DNA from: Berkiella sp963829835
GTDB lineage: Bacteria > Pseudomonadota > Gammaproteobacteria > Berkiellales > Berkiellaceae
Reading direction: 5' to 3'
Length of the DNA: 64,000 nt
NCBI GenBank assembly: GCA_963829835.1
Contig: CAWHKC010000004.1
Span: 186,001-250,000 of the forward strand
The translations under genes were made by a program, and so were the position numbers. How positions within the stretch are numbered: position 1 is the stretch's first letter; each line of letters opens with the position of its first letter. Below the pieces are notes generated by a model. That model saw only the letters and a program-made list of their open reading frames with translations. It searched no databases and was not told the origin of the DNA. Below, piece after piece: positions 1-8,633 of this stretch.

Positions 1-515
1 GCATACGCCACTTGATTATTCACATTTTCAATAACACCCTGATTGGTATCAATTTTGGGTGAAAGATGAAGGTGATCTAACTCTACTCTAATAGGTTTTG
101 ATTCTTTACTATAATTTCCTAAAGCTGCTGTAATGGCTCCGCAATTTGAATGCCCAATAATCAACAAAAACGGCGTATGTAAATGATTTATTCCGTATTC
201 AATTGAACCCTCTGTTGTTTTAATTTGGTTCCCAATGTTTCGAATAACAAAAAGATCGTTCACTGGGCTTTGATGAAATGCATCTGCTTGCACTCGAGAA
301 TCTGAGCACGTTATCACTGTAGCTCGAGGGTTTTGAGATTCAGCAAAGGATTTAAAATGCTCATGTGAAATTTCAGACATATGTTTTGCATTGTCATCAA
401 AAACATTTTTGATAAAATCTCTGATTTCAGTATTTGATGTTGCAGCATCTAAACTAAACGCTAAAGGACTAAATAAGAGACAACCTACAAGAAGCATTTT
501 AATTACTTGTTTCAT
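1..515 (-). CDS. Beta-carbonic anhydrase, exported (3' end cut off by window edge)
   Basis: The minus strand from 515 to the left edge reads open without a stop and continues outside the window. It begins with a signal peptide (basic MKQ start, then a hydrophobic stretch ending near Phe-Ser), followed by the beta-class carbonic anhydrase motifs CSDSR and GHSNCGA, which supply the zinc-binding Cys, His and Cys and the Asp-Arg dyad. The family interconverts CO2 and bicarbonate; the leader implies a periplasmic location. The ATG at 513-515 follows a good AGGTGA ribosome site. About 171 residues are visible, so the C-terminal part is missing only because of the window edge. Confidence 0.9.
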   Translation of the reverse strand, partial: MKQVIKMLLVGCLLFSPLAFSLDAATSNTEIRDFIKNVFDDNAKHMSEISHEHFKSFAESQNPRATVITCSDSRVQADAFHQSPVNDLFVIRNIGNQIKTTEGSIEYGINHLHTPFLLIIGHSNCGAITAALGNYSKESKPIRVELDHLHLSPKIDTNQGVIENVNNQVAY

Positions 516-528
516 ATTTTTCACCTAG

Positions 529-602
529 GTAGGGTGGGCAAAGCGTAGCGTGCCCACCATTTCATCTAAAGAGGTGGGCACGCTACGCTTTGCCCACCCT
601 AC
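529..602. repeat. REP-like palindromic element, copy 1
   Basis: An almost perfect inverted repeat with arms of about 30 bp that begin GTAGGGTGGGC and end GCCCACCCTAC, separated by a short spacer. It lies between the carbonic anhydrase start and the alcohol dehydrogenase stop. Copies at 54693, 59950 and 62629 share the same termini. It would fold into a long hairpin in RNA from either strand and could end transcription of the dehydrogenase gene. Confidence 0.9.
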
Positions 603-603
603 A

Positions 604-1659
604 TTAAAAATCTTGAGTGAGGCTTTTCATATCAATTACAAAGCGATATTTCACGTCAGATCTAATTGTACGTTCAAAAGCTTCATTAATTTTTTGTATG
701 GGGATCATTTCAACATCACAAGTGATATTATGTTTCCCACAAAAATCTAACATCTCTTGCGTTTCAGGGAGCCCACCAATAAGAGAGCCGACAAGTTGAC
801 GGCGTTTAAAGATTAAATTAAAAGTTTGTATCGTTGGATCTTTAGGTGACACGCCCACCATACACATGACACCATCGCGTTTCAATAATTGTAAATATTG
901 ATTGATATCAATGGGTGCTGAGATAGTATTTAAAATAAAGTCAAAAGTATTAACATGCTTAGTCATTTGGGAAGCATCTTTTGAAATAACAACTTCATTA
1001 GCCCCCAAGGCAAGTGCATCTTCCACTTTAGAAGGTGAAGTTGTAAATAATACAACATGTGCACCAAAAGCGTGAGCAAATTTAACCGCCATGTGCCCAA
1101 GTCCTCCTAACCCCATCACTCCTACTTTTTGGCCGGCTTTCACTTGCCAATGTTTCAATGGTGAATAGGTGGTTATTCCTGCACAAAGTAAAGGTGCCAC
1201 GTGCGATAATTCTAAATTGGGAGGTATTTTTAAAGTAAAGGCTTCATCAACAACAATATTATTTGAATAGCCACCGTAAGTAACTGTTTTGCCATCTTTT
1301 TCATAACTATTGTAAGTCCCAACAAAACCATTTTCGCAATATTGTTCTAAACCTTCTTTACAACTACTGCAAGTTCGACATGAATCAACTAAACATCCAA
1401 CACCCGCAATATCGCCAACTTTGAATTTCTTAACTTTGGATCCTACTTTCACTACCTTACCAACAATTTCATGCCCAGGCACCATAGGAAAAATGGAACT
1501 ACCCCACTCATTTTTCGCTTGATGAATATCCGAATGACAAACTCCGCAAAAAAGTATTTCAATGAGTACTTCATTGTCTTTGGGCTCACGACGTTCAAAT
1601 GAAAATGGCACTAAATTCTCACTAGCAGTTTTGACTACATAACCATGTGATTTAATCAT
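604..1659 (-). CDS. Zinc-dependent NAD(P) alcohol dehydrogenase (YahK/CAD type)
   Basis: Medium-chain dehydrogenase that interconverts alcohols and aldehydes in the cytoplasm. Catalytic zinc ligands are visible in GVCHSD and VPGHE, the four-cysteine structural zinc site in CRTCSSCKEGLEQYC, and the nucleotide-binding glycine motif in GLGGLGHMAVKFA. The Ser/Thr run after the second Rossmann strand fits the NADPH-preferring cinnamyl-alcohol/YahK branch. I start at the ATG of MIKSHGYVV because GGAGA sits 5 nt upstream; the frame is open for 16 more codons to 1707 without a ribosome site. It stands alone, with a palindrome at its stop codon. The exact substrate is unknown. Confidence 0.9.
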   Translation of the reverse strand: MIKSHGYVVKTASENLVPFSFERREPKDNEVLIEILFCGVCHSDIHQAKNEWGSSIFPMVPGHEIVGKVVKVGSKVKKFKVGDIAGVGCLVDSCRTCSSCKEGLEQYCENGFVGTYNSYEKDGKTVTYGGYSNNIVVDEAFTLKIPPNLELSHVAPLLCAGITTYSPLKHWQVKAGQKVGVMGLGGLGHMAVKFAHAFGAHVVLFTTSPSKVEDALALGANEVVISKDASQMTKHVNTFDFILNTISAPIDINQYLQLLKRDGVMCMVGVSPKDPTIQTFNLIFKRRQLVGSLIGGLPETQEMLDFCGKHNITCDVEMIPIQKINEAFERTIRSDVKYRFVIDMKSLTQDF

Positions 1660-1810
1660 AAAAGTCTCCATTGAGCTGATTGCTATTCTCTCAACAAATG
1701 TATACATTTAAGCTACTAGTTAATAATCTAGTATTTGAAACTTATCATTATTAAGTTCTAAATTTAGACGCTTATTCTGAAAAAGCTCAAGAACAGGAGT
1801 ACAAAATACC

Positions 1811-2275
1811 ATGGCTCATATATTGGAAGCAGATAATAGGTTCTATCAAGAGGCTTTGAAAGAAGCAAAGCTTGGTCTCCAAGAAGGCGGGATCCCAATT
1901 GGTTCAGTTTTAGTCTGTGAAGGTAAAATACTGGGAAAAGGTCACAATCGTAGAATACAAAAGGGAAGTGCCATTTTACATGGTGAAATGGATGCACTAG
2001 AAAATGCAGGTCGACAATCTGCTTCTGTGTACCAAAAATGCACACTTTACACCACTCTTTCACCTTGCTCTATGTGCTCTGGAACCTCTCTTCTTTATAA
2101 AATCCCAAGAATAGTCATCGGTGAAAATATTAATTTTATAGGAGATGAGAAGCACTTAAAATCAAAAGGCGTGGAACTGGTTATTCTACAAGATAAAGAA
2201 ACCATTGAAATGATGCAGCAGTTTATCAAAAATAAACCAACACTTTGGAATGAAGACATAGGTGAGACTGTTTAG
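1811..2275 (+). CDS. Cytosine deaminase, fungal FCY1 type
   Basis: A 154-residue zinc deaminase. HGEMDALENAGR supplies the zinc His and catalytic Glu, and LSPCSMCSG supplies the two zinc cysteines. The residues around these motifs, the GENINF segment and the C-terminal WNEDIGE closely follow the yeast cytosine deaminase Fcy1 as I remember it, and not the unrelated large bacterial CodA. The family converts cytosine to uracil for pyrimidine salvage. The ATG at 1811 is preceded by CAGGAGT, a good ribosome site. No linked transporter or salvage gene is seen. Other cytidine/guanine deaminase activities remain possible. Confidence 0.85.
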   Translation: MAHILEADNRFYQEALKEAKLGLQEGGIPIGSVLVCEGKILGKGHNRRIQKGSAILHGEMDALENAGRQSASVYQKCTLYTTLSPCSMCSGTSLLYKIPRIVIGENINFIGDEKHLKSKGVELVILQDKETIEMMQQFIKNKPTLWNEDIGETV

Positions 2276-2383
2276 ATGCACGATTTATGCTCTTTGCAAC
2301 GCTATATTAAGAGTATAAGGCTGTGGCTTTTAAGGTTAATTAATACTGTTTTAATTTAACCTGGAGCATATAGGGTGGTAAAA

Positions 2384-2863
2384 ATGATAAAAAGTATCAC
2401 CAAACAAGCAGTTTGCAATTTGGCTATTGCAAAGGATCTTGATTTTATTTATGAATGCCTGTGTGAACTATTTGATGAAGAAGGAAATAGTATTAAATTC
2501 TCGCAAACACGAGAATCACTACATGAAGCATTATTTTCCAATAAATCTTTTGCGGAATGTATTATTGCAAGCATTGATAATAAGCAAGTAGGGATTTTAC
2601 TTTTTTCTGTCACACAACATAATTTTACGATTTTTCCAAGCCCTGGTATATTTGTTCATAATATTTTCGTGATAAATGAGTATCGTCGCAAAGGTGTTGC
2701 CAAGGAACTAGGTAATTATTTGAAAAAAATAGCCCAGGAAAGGCATTACAGTCGCATCGATGGCATTATATTAAAAAACAATCAAAATGCCCTCGCTTTT
2801 TATCAAAACATACAAGATTTAACTGTGTTAGATTATATTTATTATACCAGACTCAATTTATAG
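2384..2863 (+). CDS. GNAT-family N-acetyltransferase
   Basis: About 159 residues with the GNAT core: a long beta strand (GIFVHNIFVI), the acetyl-CoA pyrophosphate loop (EYRRKGVAKELGNYL) and the final strand with an N-x-x-A-L-A-F-Y-Q segment. The frame opens with GTG at 2375, but the ATG at 2384 is favoured because AGGGTGG precedes it at normal spacing. Proteins of this shape include diamine acetyltransferases, but the substrate cannot be read from the sequence. Confidence 0.85.
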   Translation: MIKSITKQAVCNLAIAKDLDFIYECLCELFDEEGNSIKFSQTRESLHEALFSNKSFAECIIASIDNKQVGILLFSVTQHNFTIFPSPGIFVHNIFVINEYRRKGVAKELGNYLKKIAQERHYSRIDGIILKNNQNALAFYQNIQDLTVLDYIYYTRLNL

Positions 2864-3015
2864 CATATTTATAACTATTTGATTTATATATAAAAATATT
2901 TCACAAAGTGCTATGTTTTCATGTGTTCCTGACAAAAACCAACTCTTTAAGTAAGCTTGAAAACATAGTGACAATAAGATATATTGACCCTATTATAAGT
3001 TGTGTAGATAACCTT

Positions 3016-3279
3016 ATGTACGAATTGAGCCAAACAGCTGTTGAACAAGTGAGTGGGGCAAAACCACTTAGTTTTTTCTCAAGTTACGCCCTAGCACAAA
3101 GTGGGTATAATATCGTTTCATCCATTGGCATAGGCACGGCTATAGGCATTACTTGCACCGTACCTGCTCTGCCAGCCTATACTGCTGCAGCTGTTTTAAA
3201 TTTAGCTTTTCTCAATCTTGTGAATAGTGCCGCAGGCTATTTTCTTAGCGAATTATTACCCTATAAAATTAAAGGCTAA
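3016..3279 (+). CDS. Small microcin-like peptide with a Gly-Ala type leader
   Basis: An 87-residue product starting MYELS. The first 15 residues resemble a double-glycine export leader (hydrophobic, Glu and Val positions, ending VSGA), and the remaining 72 are rich in Gly, Ala, Ser and Leu with two hydrophobic helices, like class II microcins and colicin V. The frame is open upstream to a GTG at 2908, but that extension matches no leader. The ribosome site is weak. No immunity gene or peptidase-containing ABC transporter is adjacent. The gene call is fairly safe; the bacteriocin reading is inference. Confidence 0.5.
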   Translation: MYELSQTAVEQVSGAKPLSFFSSYALAQSGYNIVSSIGIGTAIGITCTVPALPAYTAAAVLNLAFLNLVNSAAGYFLSELLPYKIKG

Positions 3280-3472
3280 AAATACACGCACCAAAGCGTA
3301 CGCTCCTGGGGCTTCGCTCGCTTGACGCCTAGCTGAAAAATCATCTGCTTTGTGTATACATCTGGTTTGGATTTACATCGGCGTAGATATATTAGTGTAA
3401 TTGAGCATTATCCTTTTTGAACTAAATGTCGATTAAAGTGTCTTAAGAGTAAGTCCATACGAGTGGAATGCT

Positions 3473-4198
3473 ATGAAAGGCGAGAGGTTTAAATATTTTC
3501 TGGTTGGTCTATTATCCATTTCGATAATAGTGTTATTTTTTGACATCATTAATGTCGGAAGAATGTATGAACACTATTATAAAGTAATCATTTTCTCTAC
3601 TGCACTCATTTTAACTATTTACTACATTTTCAAAAATCAGTTAGACCAAACTTTAAACTTTATTATCATATGCGTTTTATTCAATCCACTTTATTCTGTT
3701 AATTTACAACCTGCCATTATCAGAATCATTGAATTTCCAATCATGTTTCTGCTGATGCACCGCATTTATATTGTGCTATTTGAAAAGCAATTAAAGCAAA
3801 TTGAGGTCACCGCTTATCTGGTCGATCGCTATCTTAAAGAACTAGAAAGAACTATCTCATCACTAACTTATCCTCAAATTTCAATCTATATCCATAAACG
3901 ATATCCAGAACATTGTAAAATTAATCAAGATAGCATTACCTGGACTATCAGTGAAATCCCAGACGTAGAATTTGAAATACTGTTGGCCTTTTATTCACTC
4001 GGAAAGCAAAGTAGAGGTGGTGTTAATGCTAAATTTATTAATAAATATAAAAACATTGAGGCTCACCTTAACTTCAATTTATCAGCACCAGTTAGATATT
4101 CGGTTATTGTCGGGAAAAGTCAGGAACAAAGACCTAATCGCTTAGCAAGGCATATTAAACGTTTATTCATTGTAAAATATCATTATCTAGATCTATAA
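3473..4198 (+). CDS. Membrane protein with four N-terminal TM segments, unknown function
   Basis: A 241-residue protein. The first about 110 residues hold three or four hydrophobic segments, followed by a Glu/Lys-rich helix and a soluble C-terminal domain of about 130 residues. The N-terminal half resembles small DUF6804-like membrane proteins, with low certainty. The ATG at 3473 has only a weak ribosome site. It stands in the same direction as the DUF3592 gene 97 nt downstream. I do not recognise the soluble domain. Confidence 0.7.
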   Translation: MKGERFKYFLVGLLSISIIVLFFDIINVGRMYEHYYKVIIFSTALILTIYYIFKNQLDQTLNFIIICVLFNPLYSVNLQPAIIRIIEFPIMFLLMHRIYIVLFEKQLKQIEVTAYLVDRYLKELERTISSLTYPQISIYIHKRYPEHCKINQDSITWTISEIPDVEFEILLAFYSLGKQSRGGVNAKFINKYKNIEAHLNFNLSAPVRYSVIVGKSQEQRPNRLARHIKRLFIVKYHYLDL

Positions 4199-4295
4199 TT
4201 AACTGTAATTTCTTACAATAAATTAAAAGTAATAAGGAGCTTAATACATTAAGCCGATACCATAATCATAACCCTATATAGTCAGGCTTTATCAA

Positions 4296-5477
4296 TTGCA
4301 ACCAAATTTGTTATCTAAACAATCAGGTGCCATTTCCAGATTCCTCTTTTTTGGGATATTTGCTCTCATTGGTGCTTTTTGTTTATATTCTATGACCTAT
4401 CGTCCTATCATGTCATTAATTCAAGCACAGCATTGGATTGAAACCTCATGTCAAGTTGATAAAAGTGAAGTGATTCAAAATATGTCAAGAAACCATGGGA
4501 GATCTAGTTCAACCTATAAGGTAGATATTCATTATCATTACCAATATGATGGAACAACTTATAAAGGGAATAAATATCGATTTGAAGATTTTTACTCATC
4601 AGGTTATGGCGATAAACAACAAATAGTTGATACCTACCCACCTGGCTTTACTTTTAATTGTTATGTAAACCCAAACAATCCTAGTGAATCAGTTATAGTA
4701 AGAAAACCCGGCTGGTATTTGCTGATGAGTTTATTTCCACTTCCTTTTTTACTTGTTGGCATTTGGGGAATGATGGATTCATTCAAAAAAAATGATCTAT
4801 ACCAAAGCGGTGATAAATTATCGCAAGCAAAAATAAAAACAAATATTATATTGCAAGAAGAAATGTCACCAATAAAGAGTTTTCTATTAATTCTATGTTT
4901 TTGTCTGTTTTGGAATGGTGCCGTTGCTGCTTTGATTACCCAGTGGTGGTTACCCAGCTATCATGCATCACATTCAATACCGATTTTTGATACTATATTT
5001 GCAAGCGTTTTTGTTATTTCTGGCGTCATACTTATCTATGGTGTTTTTTATAACTTTTTATGCTTATTCAATCCCACGATGATAATTGAAATTTCACCAG
5101 GTTGGTTACAACCCGGTGGCCAATATCAATTAACTTATAAGATTAATGGCAATGTGAATAGATTAACCGATTTGTCGCTTAAACTCGTGGGTAAAGAGGT
5201 TATCAGCTATGCCTCAGGGAGAAGCAGCAGAGAAGAAAATGCGACGATCCATGAAACTGTCATTCTTCAACAAGTTTCTAAGCGCCTATCACCAAATGGC
5301 ACAGCAGAACTCAACATTCCCTTAAATATTATGCCCAGCTTCACAAGCAGTCACAATAAAATCGTTTGGACAATTGTAGCCCATGGCAATATCCCCTTTT
5401 GGCCTGATATGAATCATGATTATGTCATTACCATAGCTGCGAATGAACAAGGTGTTGAATCATGGCTATCACTATAG
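4296..5477 (+). CDS. DUF3592 membrane protein with C-terminal arrestin-like domain
   Basis: A 393-residue protein. Residues about 15-160 form the DUF3592 module: a TM helix, an extracytoplasmic segment with Tyr-rich strands and the VNPNNPSES motif, then a second TM. Two further TM helices lie at about 195-260, and the last 130 residues are beta-rich (PGWLQPGGQYQLTYKI onward), like an arrestin or Spo0M sandwich. The start is a TTG at 4296 with CAGG upstream; no earlier ATG exists in frame. It overlaps the next gene by 16 nt, which implies coupled expression. Function unknown. Confidence 0.75.
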   Translation: MQPNLLSKQSGAISRFLFFGIFALIGAFCLYSMTYRPIMSLIQAQHWIETSCQVDKSEVIQNMSRNHGRSSSTYKVDIHYHYQYDGTTYKGNKYRFEDFYSSGYGDKQQIVDTYPPGFTFNCYVNPNNPSESVIVRKPGWYLLMSLFPLPFLLVGIWGMMDSFKKNDLYQSGDKLSQAKIKTNIILQEEMSPIKSFLLILCFCLFWNGAVAALITQWWLPSYHASHSIPIFDTIFASVFVISGVILIYGVFYNFLCLFNPTMIIEISPGWLQPGGQYQLTYKINGNVNRLTDLSLKLVGKEVISYASGRSSREENATIHETVILQQVSKRLSPNGTAELNIPLNIMPSFTSSHNKIVWTIVAHGNIPFWPDMNHDYVITIAANEQGVESWLSL

Positions 5478-5812
5478 ATCTCAAAGAGACCTCTTATGCC
5501 CCTGGTGATATTGTATCAGGTACTGTTACATGGGAATTGGAGAATAAACATCCAAAGCAAATTGTCGTAAAGTTAATTTGGGTAACAGAAGGTAAGGGAG
5601 ATGTTGATACAAAAGAAGTAAAACAAGAAATTGTGAATAATCCGGCCACTTCCGGTAGTTACGAGTTTCATTTAAAGCTTCCTTTGTTTCCTTGGTCTTA
5701 TGAAGGAAAATTGTTTGCGCTTAAATGGAATGTTGTCATCGATATTGATAGCCATAATTTGAGTAGTACCCCCATTGTCTGTGGGCCTAATAAAGAACCA
5801 ATCAAATCTTAA
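5462..5812 (+). CDS. Arrestin-like beta-sandwich domain protein
   Basis: A 116-residue single-domain protein. The opening IDLKETSYAPGDIVSGTVTW is typical of arrestin and Spo0M folds (strand, Pro-Gly-Asp turn, strand). The start lies within the end of the DUF3592 gene, whose own C-terminal domain looks similar, so the pair may form a heteromeric sandwich at the membrane. No signal peptide is present. Function unknown. Confidence 0.7.
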   Translation: MAITIDLKETSYAPGDIVSGTVTWELENKHPKQIVVKLIWVTEGKGDVDTKEVKQEIVNNPATSGSYEFHLKLPLFPWSYEGKLFALKWNVVIDIDSHNLSSTPIVCGPNKEPIKS

Positions 5813-5915
5813 CCATTCATCTTACATCCACCCTCTTTTGTCAGTTATCTATATCTTGTCAAATATTCTCTGGGATATGCTTTGCACACTAATTTAATTA
5901 TTGAGGTATTTACTC

Positions 5916-6686
5916 ATGGCTACTAAAGGCCCAGCTAATCAAGCTCCTGTCATTGCATTAGATCTTAATACTGTCTTGACCCTGCGCGGTGGATTAAGAA
6001 AAGTTGGATTTAAAAAAGAAGATCCAAAATTTAACGCAGCCGTTACTAATAACGTTGCCGAACAAGTTAAAAGTTTACCCGTACAAACAGTTCAAGCTCC
6101 CGTTGCTGCTCAACCAAAAGTACAAGCACCTGTTGCTGCACCTGTTGCACCTATCGTTCCTGCAATTCCTAAAGCGCCTGTTGGTAAAGCACCCGTAAAA
6201 CAGCCAATGAATCCTTTAAATAAAGGTCGTGCATTACCTGCTACGCCAACACCAAAAAGAGCGCCAACACCACCACCTAGAGATGATATTGAAGTTTCAC
6301 CTGTTGCCCCAAGAAGAGCGCCAACACCACCACCAAGATCACCAATTGCTGCTCATATTGAAGTTGCACCTGTTGCTCCAACAATGGCACCAACTCCGCC
6401 ACCACCACCACCTGTTGCTGTTGCTATAACTAAAACGCCTGCTGCACGAACAGCATTGCTTGATTCAATCCGCGCTGCTGATACAAAAAAATTGAAGCAT
6501 GTTGCTGCTCCTGTTGCACCAGCTGTTAGAACTACCGCTGTTGTTGTAACACCAGTTGCTGCTCCTGTTGATGCAACTAGAAATAGAGCTAACACCGCTC
6601 CAATTGTCGCTGGCTTTAGTGTCTCTGGTATGGATATGAATGCAATTAGACAAGGTTTGAAAAAAAGACCTGGTACTTTCAAATAG
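5916..6686 (+). CDS. Proline-rich WH2-domain protein, candidate actin-binding effector
   Basis: A 256-residue Pro/Ala/Val-rich protein. Residues 178-197 read RTALLDSIRAADTKKLKHVA, which fits the WH2 actin-monomer-binding pattern (Leu-Leu-x-x-Ile helix, then Leu-Lys-x-Val). Two shorter look-alikes flank it: LRGGLRKVGF near residue 23 and AIRQGLKKRP near 243. Between them are two PTPPPR segments (SH3-ligand type) and a run of six prolines at 161-166 (profilin-ligand type). This architecture recalls WASP/WIP proteins and bacterial actin nucleators such as RickA. The ATG at 5916 follows GAGG. The gene is flanked by terminators and stands alone. Actin binding and secretion are inferred. Confidence 0.7.
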   Translation: MATKGPANQAPVIALDLNTVLTLRGGLRKVGFKKEDPKFNAAVTNNVAEQVKSLPVQTVQAPVAAQPKVQAPVAAPVAPIVPAIPKAPVGKAPVKQPMNPLNKGRALPATPTPKRAPTPPPRDDIEVSPVAPRRAPTPPPRSPIAAHIEVAPVAPTMAPTPPPPPPVAVAITKTPAARTALLDSIRAADTKKLKHVAAPVAPAVRTTAVVVTPVAAPVDATRNRANTAPIVAGFSVSGMDMNAIRQGLKKRPGTFK

Positions 6687-6705
6687 ATTAGTATCTCGTT
6701 AAAAT

Positions 6706-6738
6706 AAAAAAGCGATTCTAAGAAATCGCTTTTTTTTT
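6706..6738 (+). terminator. Rho-independent terminator after the WH2 gene
   Basis: A hairpin with the stem AAAGCGATT/AATCGCTTT and a short loop, followed by a run of nine T. It begins about 20 nt after the stop codon of the WH2 gene. Confidence 0.9.
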
Positions 6739-6847
6739 ACCTTTATACTTTGCTTGCATGCACACGTCTTTTTTCTAAATTATGAACTATTTGTTTTATA
6801 TGTAAGTCATAACTAGTGACTTCAACAAAACAATGGAGCAACGTGTT

Positions 6848-7099
6848 ATGAAAAAGTTATTATTTGCAGTGTTAATGTTAGCATCATCAGCTTGTTTCGC
6901 TCATTATCATGGTGGATATTATCATGGCGGTTATTATCACCACTATCGATATTATAACCCTGGATATGTATACACCTATAGCGATCCTGGCTATTATTAT
7001 AATGACTATTACTACTATCCAAGATATTATCGATATCATCGCCACTATTACAATGGATATTACGGCGGACCTTCGATTCGTTTTGGCATTGGGTTTTAA
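6848..7099 (+). CDS. Small exported His/Tyr/Gly-rich protein
   Basis: An 83-residue product with a clear Sec signal peptide (MKKLLFAVLMLASSACFA, cleavage after Ala) and a mature part made almost wholly of His, Tyr, Gly, Pro and Asp, with HGGYYHGGYYHH near its start. The ATG at 6848 follows GGAG at suitable spacing; an in-frame ATG at 6833 overlaps that ribosome site. Such low-complexity exported proteins are often cell-surface or metal-binding, but function is unknown. A similar protein lies at 12918. Confidence 0.75.
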   Translation: MKKLLFAVLMLASSACFAHYHGGYYHGGYYHHYRYYNPGYVYTYSDPGYYYNDYYYYPRYYRYHRHYYNGYYGGPSIRFGIGF

Positions 7100-7108
7100 T
7101 TAATTGTT

Positions 7109-7597
7109 TTAAATGATTCCAATGTAGATATCAACAATAGCATTGGAGGGATCGCAAGCTTTTTGGTCGTAAATTTCAAAATCGGCCACGAACTTGCGAA
7201 CTCCTCCAAGTTCTTCTCTGGTCATAGCCCAAATTTCTTGCCATGCCTCAATGACAACCTCAGGCATTTTGCCGGGTTCAGTTGTGAATTTCTGATACTC
7301 TGAAGCAGGAATCGTTAGCAAGGTTAAGCTCTTTGGAATATCATAAGTCATTGAAACTTCTTCTCCAATGAAGTAGGTATAATCACCTAATTCATTACTA
7401 TCGTAATTTGTGTAAACTGAGTAAGTAACGCCAGAATGCAGCCTATGTGGGATCGATTTTGCAATGTTCTCTGATTCATAACGCGCAACTAAAGGGCCAA
7501 TCTTTGCACGTTCTGGATCCATCTCATCATTATTATTGGTTTTAATAGTGATACCAACTAATTTTATCTCAGGTTTGCTTACAATTTCATTTTTCAT
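7109..7597 (-). CDS. GyrI-like / AraC effector-binding domain protein
   Basis: A 162-residue single-domain protein with the SHS2-repeat organisation of GyrI-like effector-binding domains: an opening strand ending KLVGITIKT, a central DYTYFIGEEV strand, IPASEYQKF before the second helix, and an acidic C-terminal strand. The family binds small hydrophobic or cationic ligands. There is no DNA-binding domain. It is the last gene of the mtnP-mtnA operon, 13 nt after mtnA, so it may act in that pathway, though no such role is established. Confidence 0.8.
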   Translation of the reverse strand: MKNEIVSKPEIKLVGITIKTNNNDEMDPERAKIGPLVARYESENIAKSIPHRLHSGVTYSVYTNYDSNELGDYTYFIGEEVSMTYDIPKSLTLLTIPASEYQKFTTEPGKMPEVVIEAWQEIWAMTREELGGVRKFVADFEIYDQKACDPSNAIVDIYIGII

Positions 7598-7610
7598 TAA
7601 TTAAATCCTT

Positions 7611-8621
7611 TTAAGCTGAAAATAATGTGTTTTGCATTGACATAAGTTCATTTGCTTTAAATACGCCTTTGTCAAAAATTAATCTGGTTATTAATTCGCC
7701 AGGCGTTACATCAAATGAAGGATTAAAAACTTCTGCTTGAATGGGAGCCCATGTGATTTTGTTCAAATATCCTTTAACTTCTTGTGGATCTCTATTTTCT
7801 ATTACTATTTCAGAGGCATTCATACAGTCTTTATCTAAGGTTGTATGAGGGGCAACCACATAAAAAGGAATATGATGATATTGACATAGAATAGCTACAT
7901 GGTAAGTACCGATTTTGTTTGCTGTATCGCCATTCATTGCAATTCTGTCTGCACCCACTAATGCCGCATCAATGATTCCTTGCTGCATCAAGGTGGCCGC
8001 CATATTGTCACAAATAAGGGTATAAGGTATGTTGGCTTTTTCAAGTTCCCAAGCGGTTAATCTGGCACCTTGCAATAAAGGTCTAGTTTCACAGGCATAA
8101 ACATGTTTTATTTTACCAAGCTCAAATGCCTTCTTAATAACACCAAGTGCTGTACCACAACCAGCTGTGGCTAAGCTACCTGTATTGCAATAGGTTAAAA
8201 CAGTGGCGTCCGCCGGTAAAATTGAGGCACCTTGAAGCGCCATTTTGTCACACAATTCCACATCTTCAAGAAAAATCGCTTTTGCGATGTCACCGACTAC
8301 ATTCACATCCTGTTTTAAATGTCTCAAAACAGTATCCATATAATTTTTTAAATTGACCGCTGTTGGACGAGTTGCAATGAGGGTTTTAATGGCTTGTTTA
8401 ATATCATCAACGCTAGCACCATGAGTTGCATATTGCGCTAAGGATAAAACAGCGGCAATTCCAATTAAGGGAGCTCCTCTTACTTTCAAACTTTTTATAC
8501 AAGCACACATATCATCAATCGTATGACAGGTTACCCAAATCTCTTGAGTAGGTAGTGCTTGTTGATCAAGCACAGTTAAAACACCATCCTGATATTTAAT
8601 TGCTAATGACTCTAAATTCAT
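7611..8621 (-). CDS. mtnA: S-methyl-5-thioribose-1-phosphate isomerase MtnA
   Basis: A 336-residue member of the eIF2B-like isomerase family, of usual length. Diagnostic segments are VRGAPLIGIAA near residue 47, the TYCNTGSLATAGCGTALG loop carrying the conserved active-site Cys, and GADRIAMNGDTANKIGTY carrying the catalytic Asp. It converts methylthioribose-1-phosphate to methylthioribulose-1-phosphate in the methionine salvage pathway. It follows mtnP by 12 nt and shares its transcript. No later salvage genes (mtnB, C, D) occur here. Confidence 0.95.
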   Translation of the reverse strand: MNLESLAIKYQDGVLTVLDQQALPTQEIWVTCHTIDDMCACIKSLKVRGAPLIGIAAVLSLAQYATHGASVDDIKQAIKTLIATRPTAVNLKNYMDTVLRHLKQDVNVVGDIAKAIFLEDVELCDKMALQGASILPADATVLTYCNTGSLATAGCGTALGVIKKAFELGKIKHVYACETRPLLQGARLTAWELEKANIPYTLICDNMAATLMQQGIIDAALVGADRIAMNGDTANKIGTYHVAILCQYHHIPFYVVAPHTTLDKDCMNASEIVIENRDPQEVKGYLNKITWAPIQAEVFNPSFDVTPGELITRLIFDKGVFKANELMSMQNTLFSA

Positions 8622-8633
8622 ATTCTGCTCGAT

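Noticed and set aside
550..750. Plus-strand frame starting in REP copy 1
   Set aside because: It begins inside the palindrome and runs antisense to the alcohol dehydrogenase; its protein is of no recognisable composition.
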